Below, in pieces: positions 44,289 to 52,486 of a stretch of 64,000 bases of DNA. Location of the stretch: the NCBI GenBank assembly GCA_963744005.1, contig CAVURU010000003.1, positions 3,162,001 through 3,226,000 on the forward strand, read 5' to 3'. The stretch is from Palsa-504 sp963744005 (GTDB lineage: Bacteria; Actinomycetota; Actinomycetes; Streptosporangiales; Streptosporangiaceae). The notes under the pieces were generated by a model. It had not been told where the DNA came from. It saw nothing but the letters and a program-made list of their open reading frames with translations, and ran no database searches. Each line of letters begins with the position of its first letter. Position 1 is the first letter of the stretch. A program made the position numbers and the translations under genes.

Positions 44289-46994
44289 TCACTCCCGGGC
44301 GTAGTCCAGGGCGCGCCCGATTCCGGCCGACTCGCCCCACGCCTGGGCCCGTTCGGACGCCGCAGCGCTCAGCCGGGAGCGCCAGGCGGCCAGCACGGCT
44401 TCGTCATGCGGGACGCGCGGCACGAAGGCGTGCAGCCAGCCGCTGCCCCTGGCTTCCAGGAGGGAATGGGCGGCGGCCATCAGGCGCAGCGCGCGCCGCG
44501 GGTCGTCCCGCTGGCCGGCCAGCGCGGCCAGGCCCTCCAGGTAGTAGGCGGCGCTGGTCTCGTCGCCGGCTTCGGCCGCCTGGGCCAGCCCTTCCTTCAG
44601 GTATCCCGCCGCGCCGGCCAGGTCCCCCTGAGCGCGGCGGCCGAGGGCCAGGTCATACAGCGAGGCGAGCAGGAGGATCCGGTCCTGGGCGCGACGGGCC
44701 GTGGCCAGGCCGTCGGTGAACAGCCGGACCGCGCCGTCGTGATCGTGCTGGCTGAGCCGGACCTGGCCGAGGAAATTGGCCACCATGCCGCTGAACAGCA
44801 GGTACTGGACGCGCGGGTATCCGGTGAAGTCGTCGTCGCGTAGCTCGCCGAGCAGGATCTGGCCCTGGTCCAGGAGCTCACGGGCCCGGGCGTGGTCACC
44901 GCGCAGGGCGGCCAGGTGGCCGAGCATGCCCAGGACGGCGGCGGTCAGGACGACGCCCTGCTGGCCCCGCACCGGGCGGTACAGCGGAAGGCTCTGCCCG
45001 AACAGCTGCTGTGCCCGGGCCTGGTCGCCGTTGGCGAACAGCATGAAGCCGGATCCGGTCAGGGCCAGCGCCCGCTGATACGACGGAAGGTCCTGGCTGC
45101 CGGCCACGAGCTGCCCGCCGAGCCGGGCAAACTCCGCGGCATGGCCGTGCAGCCACCAGAACCGCCACGTCAGCGACAACAGGCGGTTCGCGTCCTCGAG
45201 CGGGCCGTGGTCAACCAGCCAGGACATCGCGGCCCGCACGTTGTCGTGCTCGGCTTCCAGCCGGTCCAGCCAGGCCAGCTGCCCGCGGCCCTGCAGTTCG
45301 GACTCGGCCGGCTCGGCCAGGGCCAGGAAGTACGCGGCCTGCCGGGCATGGGCCTCGGCCCAGCCGCCGCTGTCGGCCAGGCGTTCCAGCGCGTACTCCC
45401 GTACCGTCTCCAGGAGCCCGAAGCGGAGCTGGCCGCCGCGGGACTCCGGCCGGACCAGGCTGTTGTCCACCAGCGCGCCGAGCGTGTCCAGCACCGGCCC
45501 GGCCCGCCCGGGAGCCGGGACCGCATCGCGGGACGGGCGGCACAGCGCGTCAGCCGCGGACAGGTCGAAGCTCCCGGCGAAGACGCCCAGCCGGGCCAGC
45601 ATCTCCTGCTCCCCGGCCGACAGCAGGCCAAAGCTCCAGTCCAGGGTGTCCCGCAGGGTCCGCTGCCGCCGGGGCAGGTCACGGGCTCCGGCGGTGAGCA
45701 GGCTCAGCCGTTCCCCCAGCCGGGACAGCAAGGCCTGCGGCGGCAGCACCCGGACCCGGGCGGCGGCCAGCTCGAGGGCGAGCGGCAGCCCGTCCAGGCG
45801 GCGGCAGATCTCGGCCACCGCCGCCGCGTTCCCGCCGTCCAGCGTGAAGTCCGGGGCCACCGCGCGGGCCCGGTCGGCGAACAGGCCCACCGACGCGTAG
45901 CCCGGCAGGCCCTCGTCGTCCCCGGCCGGCGGGACCGGCAGCGGCGGCACCGGCCATTCGTGCTCGCCCCGCAGCCTCAGCACCACCCGGCTCGTGGCCA
46001 GCACCACCAGGCCGGGAGCGGCCGCGAGCAGCTCGGCCAGCAGCGGCGCGGCCTCGGCGACATGCTCGACGTTGTCCAGCACGAGCAGCAGGCGGCGGGC
46101 CCGGAGGTAGGCCTGCAGGTCGGCCAGCAGCCGCCCGGCTGAGGTGGTCAGCCCGAGCCCGGCGGCCACCGCGGCCGCGACCAGGTCCGCGGCGGGGACC
46201 GCGGCCAGCTCGACGAACCGGACGCCGTCCGCGAAGTCCGGGCCCAGCCGGTGCGCGGCCTCGACCGCCAGCCGGCTCTTGCCGACCCCGCCGGGGCCGG
46301 TCAGCGTGACCAGCCGGGCGCCCTCCCGCACGACCACGTCCAGCACCGCGGCGACCTCCGGCTCCCGGCCCAGTAGCGGCGTGACCGGCTCCGGGATCAT
46401 CCCGGCGGGCAGCTCGAGGGCCAGGCCCGCGGTGCGCGGACCCGCGGCGGGCACGGTCTGCGCTGGGGGCCCGGCCGCGGTGAGCTCGAAGAGGTGAACC
46501 GGCCGGTCGAGATCCTTCAGCGTGTGCTCGCCCAGGTCGGTCAGCGTGAACCCGGGCCGTTCCTCTTCATCGTCGATGATCGTCTGGGTGGCCTGAGAGA
46601 CGAGCACCTGCCCGCCGCGGGCGGCGGCGCAGATCCGGGCCGCGCGATGCACGGCCAGTCCGCTGTACGTTCCCTCGGCCAGTACCGCGTTGCCGGTGTG
46701 AATGCCGATCCTGACCTGGACCGCCGCGCCGGGCGGCCATTCGTGGGCGGCCAGGGCCTGGCGGATCTCGAGGGCGCACAGCGCCGCCTGCTTCGCGCCG
46801 GAGAAGGCGACGAAAAACGCATCCCCCTGGGTGTCCAGCTCGTGGCCGTCCTGGTGGGCGATCGCGGCGCGGATCAGCCGCCGATGCTCGCCCAGGACCT
46901 GCGGGTAACGCTCACGTAGCGCTTTGACCAGGCGCGTCGAACCCTCGATGTCGCTGAACAGGAACGTGACCGCCCCCGTGGGGAGCTCGCTCAT
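44289..46994 (-). CDS. class III cyclase-like / NB-ATPase / TPR regulator, 901 aa
   Basis: Domain order: a class III nucleotidyl-cyclase domain (1-170) with metal Asp residues in FSDIEGST (Asp15) and DTQGDAF (Asp58). Then an STAND-type ATPase (about 200-510) with Walker A GPGGVGKSRLA, LLLVLDNVEHV and GLPLALELAAARV. Then a helical half with TPR-like repeats to the end. In the cyclase domain the usual Asn of the VNxAAR segment is His (AVHRAARI), so cAMP synthesis is doubtful. Such proteins are signal-responsive switches, and no DNA-binding domain is visible. It stands alone between the AraC gene and a stress protein. Confidence 0.88.
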   Translation of the reverse strand: MSELPTGAVTFLFSDIEGSTRLVKALRERYPQVLGEHRRLIRAAIAHQDGHELDTQGDAFFVAFSGAKQAALCALEIRQALAAHEWPPGAAVQVRIGIHTGNAVLAEGTYSGLAVHRAARICAAARGGQVLVSQATQTIIDDEEERPGFTLTDLGEHTLKDLDRPVHLFELTAAGPPAQTVPAAGPRTAGLALELPAGMIPEPVTPLLGREPEVAAVLDVVVREGARLVTLTGPGGVGKSRLAVEAAHRLGPDFADGVRFVELAAVPAADLVAAAVAAGLGLTTSAGRLLADLQAYLRARRLLLVLDNVEHVAEAAPLLAELLAAAPGLVVLATSRVVLRLRGEHEWPVPPLPVPPAGDDEGLPGYASVGLFADRARAVAPDFTLDGGNAAAVAEICRRLDGLPLALELAAARVRVLPPQALLSRLGERLSLLTAGARDLPRRQRTLRDTLDWSFGLLSAGEQEMLARLGVFAGSFDLSAADALCRPSRDAVPAPGRAGPVLDTLGALVDNSLVRPESRGGQLRFGLLETVREYALERLADSGGWAEAHARQAAYFLALAEPAESELQGRGQLAWLDRLEAEHDNVRAAMSWLVDHGPLEDANRLLSLTWRFWWLHGHAAEFARLGGQLVAGSQDLPSYQRALALTGSGFMLFANGDQARAQQLFGQSLPLYRPVRGQQGVVLTAAVLGMLGHLAALRGDHARARELLDQGQILLGELRDDDFTGYPRVQYLLFSGMVANFLGQVRLSQHDHDGAVRLFTDGLATARRAQDRILLLASLYDLALGRRAQGDLAGAAGYLKEGLAQAAEAGDETSAAYYLEGLAALAGQRDDPRRALRLMAAAHSLLEARGSGWLHAFVPRVPHDEAVLAAWRSRLSAAASERAQAWGESAGIGRALDYARE

Positions 46995-47087
46995 GCAGCG
47001 GCCTCGAACCCTCGCAGTCAGACGAGAAAGGGGGCGGCGGGCCGCCTCAGGGACGAGGCATTGTCAGGCGGCCCGCTGCCGTGAGCG

Positions 47088-47570
47088 TCAGGCTCCCAGG
47101 TGGCGGGCGTCGCCGCGGATGACCAGGACCGGCGCGTTCGCGTGCTGGACGAGGTGCTCGCTGACCGAGCCGAGCAGCGACCGGCTGAAGGTGCCGAGGC
47201 CGCGCTGGCCGACCACGACCATCTCGGCGCCGTCCGAGGCCTCCAGCAGGGCCTGGGCGGCATGACCGGAGAAGATGCGGGTCCGGACCCGGCCCCGGTC
47301 GTCGGCCTTGACCTCTTCGCTGATGACCGCGTCCAGGGCCCGCTGCGCGGTGTCCGCCACAACCTTCTCGTCGTCCACGTTGATGGGCGTCTGGCCGAAG
47401 CCGCCGATGAGCTCGTTCTCCGGGATCTGCCCGGCCGAGACGGCCTCTACCGTGCCGCCGATGATGCCGGCCTGGTTGACGGCCCAGCGCAAGGCTGCCC
47501 GGGACGACGGAGAACCATCAACCCCGACCACGATCCGGGGGCCGCCGCTCGTGCTATCTACTGTTGTCAC
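47088..47570 (-). CDS. universal stress protein (UspA family), 160 aa
   Basis: The N-terminus IVVGVDGSPSSRAALRWAVNQA and the C-terminal ATP motif GQRGLGTFSRSLLGSVS (G-2x-G-9x-G-S) followed by APVLVIRG are the family hallmarks. It probably binds ATP. It could belong to the dormancy or stress regulon, but no regulatory motif was found. Confidence 0.93.
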   Translation of the reverse strand: MTTVDSTSGGPRIVVGVDGSPSSRAALRWAVNQAGIIGGTVEAVSAGQIPENELIGGFGQTPINVDDEKVVADTAQRALDAVISEEVKADDRGRVRTRIFSGHAAQALLEASDGAEMVVVGQRGLGTFSRSLLGSVSEHLVQHANAPVLVIRGDARHLGA

Positions 47571-47675
47571 TGCTCATTCCTCCCGCGTAATGCCCTAGCT
47601 TGCTAAAGGCAGCACTCCCATTGCCGCTATGCGCGACACGTTATCTCCGGACGAGGGATTTGCCTATCCCTGGGA

Positions 47676-48773
47676 CTACTGCGCACCCAGGCGCTTGATG
47701 AGGTTTTCCTCCCAGCTGAAGTCGAACTGCAGCGACTCGTCGAGCTTCTCCCGCCGGAACCAGTCGTAGGTCTGCTCCATCGCGGTCTGGAAGGTGTACG
47801 CGGGCCAGAACCCGACGTCGTCCCGCAGCCGCTCGATGGAGAAGAAGGTGCTGTCGTTCCAGTGGTGGATGTTGGGCGCGAGCCGCTGGATGAGCCCGCG
47901 GACGTCCACATTCTGCGGACCGCGGGCGGTGATGGTGGCCGCCGCCGAGTCGCCGGACTGGCTCATCCGCGGGGTGGCCTGCCGGGCCGTGCTCTGCTCC
48001 TGCTGGCCCGCGTAGAGCTCGTCCATGACCGGCGCCGGGACGAAGACCTTGCGCGGGGTGACGCCGGCCAGCTCGGCACAGACATCGACGTAGGCCTCGT
48101 CGCTCCAGTAGTCGCGGCCGGTGAGGTTGTAGCGCTTGCCGAAGGTCTGCGGCTGCAGCATCATCATCCGCATCGCGACCGCGGCGTCATCGACGTGCCC
48201 GATCTGGCTCAGCGTAGTCCCGTCCCCGGGGATGAGCACCGGGCGGCCGAGGAGCAGCCGCTGGAACATCCGCTGCTCGCGGTCGGCGATGATGTTGTTC
48301 GGGCCGAGCACCATGGAGAACGGCACCACGCTGGCCGGGAAGCCGTTCGTGCGGTACTGCTCGAACAGGTACGCCTCGACCCTGAGCTTCTGGTTCCCGT
48401 ACTCGGTCTGCCGCTCCGAGCGGTCGACCGGGTCGGACTCCCGGATGGGCAGGATCCGGGCCCTGGCGTAGATCACGGTCGAGCTGGCGAAGATGTAGTG
48501 ACCGATCCGGCCGCGGAGGAGCTCGACGAGCGGCTGCACGTCGGCCAGCGCGTAGCCGGACACGTCCTGCACGACGTCGAACTCCTCTGGGCCGAGCACC
48601 TCGCGGAGCTGACCGTGGTCGGTCCGGTCGGCGTAGACCCGGCGTACCGCCCGCGGCAGCTGGGCGTTGCTCTGGCCGCGGTTGAGCACCGTGACCTGGT
48701 GGCCCCACTTGGCCAGCTCATGCACGAGGGCGAGCCCGTTGAACCGGGTCCCGCCCATGACCAGCACCTTCAC
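47676..48773 (-). CDS. NAD-dependent epimerase/dehydratase-like protein, 365 aa
   Basis: The extended-SDR Rossmann motif is GGTRFNG (in VLVMGGTRFNGLALVHEL) and the active-site pair is YGNQK (YxxxK). Mid-protein VLGPNNIIADREQRMFQRLL and GHVDDAAVAM are typical of nucleotide-sugar epimerases and of the isoflavone-reductase-like group that acts on RNA or sugars. The GTG start at 48773 follows GGAGGTG. The C-terminus has a conserved Trp-rich part. The substrate is unknown. Confidence 0.83.
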   Translation of the reverse strand: MKVLVMGGTRFNGLALVHELAKWGHQVTVLNRGQSNAQLPRAVRRVYADRTDHGQLREVLGPEEFDVVQDVSGYALADVQPLVELLRGRIGHYIFASSTVIYARARILPIRESDPVDRSERQTEYGNQKLRVEAYLFEQYRTNGFPASVVPFSMVLGPNNIIADREQRMFQRLLLGRPVLIPGDGTTLSQIGHVDDAAVAMRMMMLQPQTFGKRYNLTGRDYWSDEAYVDVCAELAGVTPRKVFVPAPVMDELYAGQQEQSTARQATPRMSQSGDSAAATITARGPQNVDVRGLIQRLAPNIHHWNDSTFFSIERLRDDVGFWPAYTFQTAMEQTYDWFRREKLDESLQFDFSWEENLIKRLGAQ

Positions 48774-49231
48774 CAGTGCACCTCCGTTGCGGTGGACGCC
48801 GTCGTCTGCCGCGGTCGCCGCGTGCTGGACGCCGGCTGACGCGACCCTGAAAGGAGATATTTATGCACTCATCAAACAGTTAAGGCCGGGCCAGGGCAAG
48901 CCCGGCGCCGGCGGCGCCGAGCCAGCGTCCGGAGCCGGCCGCGGCCGGCCCGCAAAGGCGGCCAGGAGCCGGGAGGGCCACGGCCCGGCACGGCATTGCG
49001 GGCCACGCAGCGGCGGCCTTTCCGGAGTGCAGACGGTAACGACCCATCGGCCAGGGCCCCGGCAAAGTCGCGAAACATTGTCGCCGTCCCTCTCCTTAAA
49101 GCGATGTGTCACCGTTACGAGGGGAAGCCCACGAGCTTGAGATGGACGCGCTCACCGAGCAGTACCACCCGGGAAGGACGCCTGGGCGATGTCGCATAGG
49201 CGTGCTTGCGGAGTTCGCTGGCGAGCGCGTG
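48774..49231. other. 458-bp stretch without a recognised gene
   Basis: It holds the promoter side of the epimerase gene. One notable item is AAAGGAGATATTT followed by an ATG at 48863 and a six-codon frame (MHSSNS, stop) on the plus strand. Longer frames here show no family character. No repeat or IS end was identified. Confidence 0.4.
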
Positions 49232-49855
49232 TTATTCAGCGGGGTGGGGCTTGCGTGGCTTCTGTTTCCTGGGGGGTTTGCGTGCGGCCGGCGGGTCCGC
49301 CGGGTCCCAGAGAAGGTCTTGGCGGATCCTCTCTTTGCTGATGTGGAAGACGGCGCCGATCTGGTCGAGGGTGGCGCCGAGGTCGCGGAGCTGGTGGGCG
49401 GCGCGTTTGCGGCTAGTGCGCGGGGTCTGGCGGTTGAAGGTGGCGCGAGCCTCGTCCAGTGCGTGGTCTCGTTCGGTGGCCGCGCGCTGTGCCTGTTCGG
49501 TCTTGCGTTGTGCTTCGGCGGCGGCGGCCGCGGCGCGGGCTGGCGCTTGGTCGTGTTCGTCGAGCCATGCGCGGCCTGCGGGGGTGATGCGCCAGAGGGT
49601 GGCGGGCCGGCCGCGTCTCTTAGGTACGCGGCCTGCTCGTTCTACGTGTCCGGCTTGCTCGTGCCGGTAGAGAATCCGGTCGTAGGAGACTAGGAGTCTC
49701 CGGCGCCGCCCCGGTTCGGCTAGGAGGCTGGCCAGGGCCGGGGCCGAGAGCGGTTCCGGGTTCTGCGCCAGTGCCCTGAGGAGCCGCGCAGGCCGGGTCT
49801 CTGCTGGTGCCGCGGGGTCTGCGGCAGAGATGGTGACCGTCTGGCTGTCACTCAT
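49232..49855 (-). CDS. hypothetical protein with two helix-turn-helix regions, 207 aa
   Basis: The N-terminal half (about 22-100) looks like a winged helix (ARLLRALAQNPEPLSAPALASL, then GRPATLWRITPAGRAWLDEH). A coiled coil of about 45 residues rich in Ala, Arg and Glu follows. Then comes a sigma-region-4-like helix-turn-helix (LGATLDQIGAVFHISKERIRQDLL), and the tail is Lys/Arg/Pro-rich. GAAGGAAACC lies before the ATG. Codon use is softer (AAA, AGG, GAA, GCT) than in neighbours, hinting at transfer. I do not recognise the family; DNA binding is likely from the architecture. Confidence 0.7.
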   Translation of the reverse strand: MSDSQTVTISAADPAAPAETRPARLLRALAQNPEPLSAPALASLLAEPGRRRRLLVSYDRILYRHEQAGHVERAGRVPKRRGRPATLWRITPAGRAWLDEHDQAPARAAAAAAEAQRKTEQAQRAATERDHALDEARATFNRQTPRTSRKRAAHQLRDLGATLDQIGAVFHISKERIRQDLLWDPADPPAARKPPRKQKPRKPHPAE

Positions 49856-49941
49856 CGGTTTCCTTCGTGATTATCGCGGAGCCGCCGTGGGTGCCGGGCC
49901 GGTGCGGTGACCTGTCCGGTCACGCTCGCCGCCCGTTGGCT

Positions 49942-49985
49942 GAGCCGGCCTCCCGCCAAAGAGGACTATGGCGGGAGGCCGGCTC
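49942..49985 (-). terminator. distal hairpin after MFS paralogue 3
   Basis: A perfect 16-bp stem (GAGCCGGCCTCCCGCC and its complement) with a 12-base loop. It is the same stem sequence as the hairpin after paralogue 1 at 29637. Confidence 0.65.
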
Positions 49986-49994
49986 GGGTGAGGG

Positions 49995-50073
49995 CTGGGC
50001 CGCCGGTGACACCCTGGGGCCGCCGGAGACACCTCGGGAAGAGCCGGGCAGCCTTACCCGGCCGGCGGCCCAG
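49995..50073 (-). terminator. proximal hairpin after MFS paralogue 3
   Basis: CTGGGCCGCCGG (49995-50006) can pair with CCGGCGGCCCAG (50062-50073) across an internal part that again contains GGCCGCCGGAGACACC. The outer arms and the GTCTA-GGGCC flank match the 3' region of paralogue 2. Confidence 0.55.
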
Positions 50074-50076
50074 CGT

Positions 50077-51495
50077 CTATCGGGCCATCTCTTCCAGCGC
50101 GCGGGCGCGCTGGCGCTTGCCGAAGATGGCGATCAGGATGCCGGGGACCAGCGCGCACGGGATCGTGATGAACACCACGAAGCTCCGCGGCGCGCCCACG
50201 ACGAAGAGCTGCCCGGCGATCAGGACGCCGCCCCAGGCGCCCAGGTGGCCGACGCCGTCGGTCCATCCGGTGCCCAGCGCGCGCATCCGGGTCGGGTAAT
50301 TGATGGGGATGTAGACGTACATGCTCCACAGCCACAAGATGGTGCCGATGTTCGCCACGATGTAGAAGACGTACACGGACGTGGTGTTGTGTACCGCGTA
50401 CATGCCCCACCAGCCGCCGGCAAACAAGATGGCCCCGACGAGCTGGGTGTACTTGCGCTCGAACCGTCCGCCGAAGAACGCGTTGAGCAGGTACACGGCC
50501 GCGGCCGCCACCCCGGCCCAGGCGGTCAGGGCGAAGATGAACCCGGCGCTGTAGTGGCGGCCTTCGGGGCCGAGGAACAAGAACAGCTGGCTTCCGCCGC
50601 CGTACACGATGCCGCCATAGCCGAGCACCATGACCACCAGCAGCAAGGTGGTGACGACGACGTACTGCTTGCCGAACGGCGCGAACCAGCTGGTCTTCTC
50701 CTCGGCCACTACCTCATACGGGTTCAGGTCAGGCTCGGGCAGGGCCACGCGACCGCCCTTGCTGACGCGCGCCTCCATCTTCTCCACGACCTTGCGCGCG
50801 TCGTCGCGGCGTTCCCGGGCCTCCAGCCAGCGCGGCGACTCGGGCATCCGGAAGAACAGCAGCAGCACGATGGCAAGGTTCAGCCCGCTCAGGATCCACA
50901 GGTATTCGCGGTACTGGCCGGGGAACAGGTAGTGCGGGACGATGCCGGCCAGGACGACCAGGAGCAGGAAGATGCAGACGACCTGGGAGACCATCATGAC
51001 CCGGGGCCGGACCTTCGGGCCCATGATCTCGCTCATGTACACCACGTTGATGGCCAGGTACCCGGCGAACCCGAGCGTGTCGAAGATCGACAGGATGAAC
51101 AGGGCCGGGTAGCTCGTCACGTACCCGAATGGCACGATGAACACCGCGGCCAGCAGCGAGGACAGGATCAGGGCCTTGCGGCGGCCGATCTTGTCGGCGA
51201 GCCAGCCGAGGGCGTAGCCGCCGAGCAGGATGCTGATCCCGACCTGCAAGGCGTACAGGACGTTGTACTGGCTGTGGGTGATGACCTTGGCCGGCAGCCA
51301 GACGAACGGGTACAGCCGCTGGGCGATCCCGTCCGTCGCGGCCGAGCTCGCCCAGCCCACCTGCACGATCAGGCAGATCTCCCAGGCCATGAAGCTCATC
51401 GGCAGCCGGTCAACCCGGGCCGCCATCTCGCCGGGAATAACCAGAGTGGTGCTGCCGCCGCCGGCGGCGCTGGCTCCCGAAGTATCTTGTGCCAT
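50077..51495 (-). CDS. MFS transporter, paralogue 3, 472 aa
   Basis: Very similar to paralogue 1. It begins MAQDTSGASAAGGGS, then LVIPGEMAARVDRLPMS. Loop 2-3 is GWLADKIGRRKA, then MPESPRWLEARERRDDARK, and near the end YPTRMRALGTGWTDGVGHLGAWGG. The middle cytoplasmic loop keeps EKMEARVSKGGRVALPEPDLNPYEV. The ATG at 51495 is taken from the conserved leader with AAGGAGAA. Twelve TM helices are predicted. The substrate is unknown. The promoter has four CAATTG sites. Confidence 0.9.
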   Translation of the reverse strand: MAQDTSGASAAGGGSTTLVIPGEMAARVDRLPMSFMAWEICLIVQVGWASSAATDGIAQRLYPFVWLPAKVITHSQYNVLYALQVGISILLGGYALGWLADKIGRRKALILSSLLAAVFIVPFGYVTSYPALFILSIFDTLGFAGYLAINVVYMSEIMGPKVRPRVMMVSQVVCIFLLLVVLAGIVPHYLFPGQYREYLWILSGLNLAIVLLLFFRMPESPRWLEARERRDDARKVVEKMEARVSKGGRVALPEPDLNPYEVVAEEKTSWFAPFGKQYVVVTTLLLVVMVLGYGGIVYGGGSQLFLFLGPEGRHYSAGFIFALTAWAGVAAAAVYLLNAFFGGRFERKYTQLVGAILFAGGWWGMYAVHNTTSVYVFYIVANIGTILWLWSMYVYIPINYPTRMRALGTGWTDGVGHLGAWGGVLIAGQLFVVGAPRSFVVFITIPCALVPGILIAIFGKRQRARALEEMAR

Positions 51496-51769
51496 TACAG
51501 TTCTCCTTGCTGCCACCCGGCTCAGGAGTGGCGGGGTAAAGCGGAAGGGCGGCGCATTGGCCAGTGTCATAGGCGGCAATCTGGACGTTGCCGCTGATGT
51601 CGAGGGCCTGGGTCGCGGTGAGCAATGCTGGTTCGGCACGGTCAGCACATAGGGCGGCGCCGGCGTCGTTGCCTTAGCCGCGGCGTGTAACGGCGAAGCT
51701 GTAACGAAATTCCGGGCATATGGCCCCTGGTAGAGGCCAGATTAACGGTGTTACAGCCGTGTTAATCGG
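51496..51769 (-). other. 5' leader of MFS paralogue 3
   Basis: About 275 bases between the predicted -10 box and the start. GGGTGGCAGCAAGGAGAACTG closes it, as in the paralogues. CACGGCTGTAACAC just after the -10 box resembles the AAGCTGTAACAC found at the same place in paralogue 1. Confidence 0.45.
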
Positions 51770-51891
51770 ATTGTTGAATGCGGCGGGTGGAATGTCAACC
51801 CTTGTCTCCGGAAAATTACCTAGGCAAAACGATTACCCATAGGCAATTGATTCCCGGCAATTGCGCCAGAGCAATTGCGCCAAGGCAATTG
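51770..51891 (-). promoter_or_regulatory. promoter with four 14-bp-spaced CAATTG sites (MFS paralogue 3)
   Basis: CAATTG lies at 51886, 51872, 51858 and 51844, exactly 14 bp apart. On the minus strand a degenerate AT-rich part follows, then TTGACA (51793-51798) and CAACAAT (51770-51776) with 16 bp between them. The sites are further from the -35 box than in the paralogues (45 bp rather than 15), which leaves room for two decayed repeat units. Confidence 0.75.
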
Positions 51892-51992
51892 CCCCCGGAC
51901 ACTTGTCTTGGCTGAGAATGGGAGGAGCGCCGCTGCCGCTTACCAGAGCTGATCATGGCTCAGGTGGTACGGCAGGGATCCGGCAAAGTCGC

Positions 51993-52112
51993 TCATGCGG
52001 TCTGAAGCAGTCGTAGCGTTCGCCGCGGGTCGCGGGCGTGGTGGCGGCGGGCGGCGGCGATGTTGGTCGGGCCGTCCAGGCGGAGCAGGCTGATGGCCAA
52101 CGTATCGTCACT
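51993..52112 (-). pseudogene. C-terminal fragment of an ISAs1-family-like transposase
   Basis: On the minus strand the frame reads TLAISLLRLDGPTNIAAARR, then HHARDPRRTLRLLQTA and a stop at 51993. That is the typical last 35-40 residues of ISAs1-type DDE transposases (LAISLLRLxGxxNIAAAxRHHARDP). Nothing else of the element is seen on either side, so it is a deletion remnant. Confidence 0.65.
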
Positions 52113-52486
52113 CGATAAAGGGACGAAATAGGAAATCGAAAAGCGAAGACGCGACGGCTGATTTTCTTTCCTGGCCTAGCCAAGGGAGGCGGGGGTTAGT
52201 AATTGCGCCTTCCGTCAAGGAGGAATCATGGCCGCTGATCCGGCTCCGGCCGAGCGAGGTGCCAGTGCCGCGGCCACGGCCAGCGCGGGCGTGGCAGGTG
52301 GTAGAGCAGCCCGTCTCGACCAGCTGCCCATGCAGGCCTATCACTGGCGCTTCGTGATTCTGGCCCAGCTCTTCTGGGCCGCATGCCTGATGATCGACCG
52401 CTGACCGAACGGCTCTACCCGGCGGTGTCGCTGCCGAACCACTCCTTCAGCTCGCTGGACTATTCCCTGCTGGCCGGTTTCTCTAA

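Noticed and set aside
48861..49112. 83-aa minus-strand frame in the gap after the epimerase gene
   Set aside because: Arg/Pro/Gly-rich, no family character and no good ribosome-binding site.
49867..51597. 576-aa plus-strand frame over MFS paralogue 3
   Set aside because: Shadow of the transporter, rich in Asp/Gln, no family motif.
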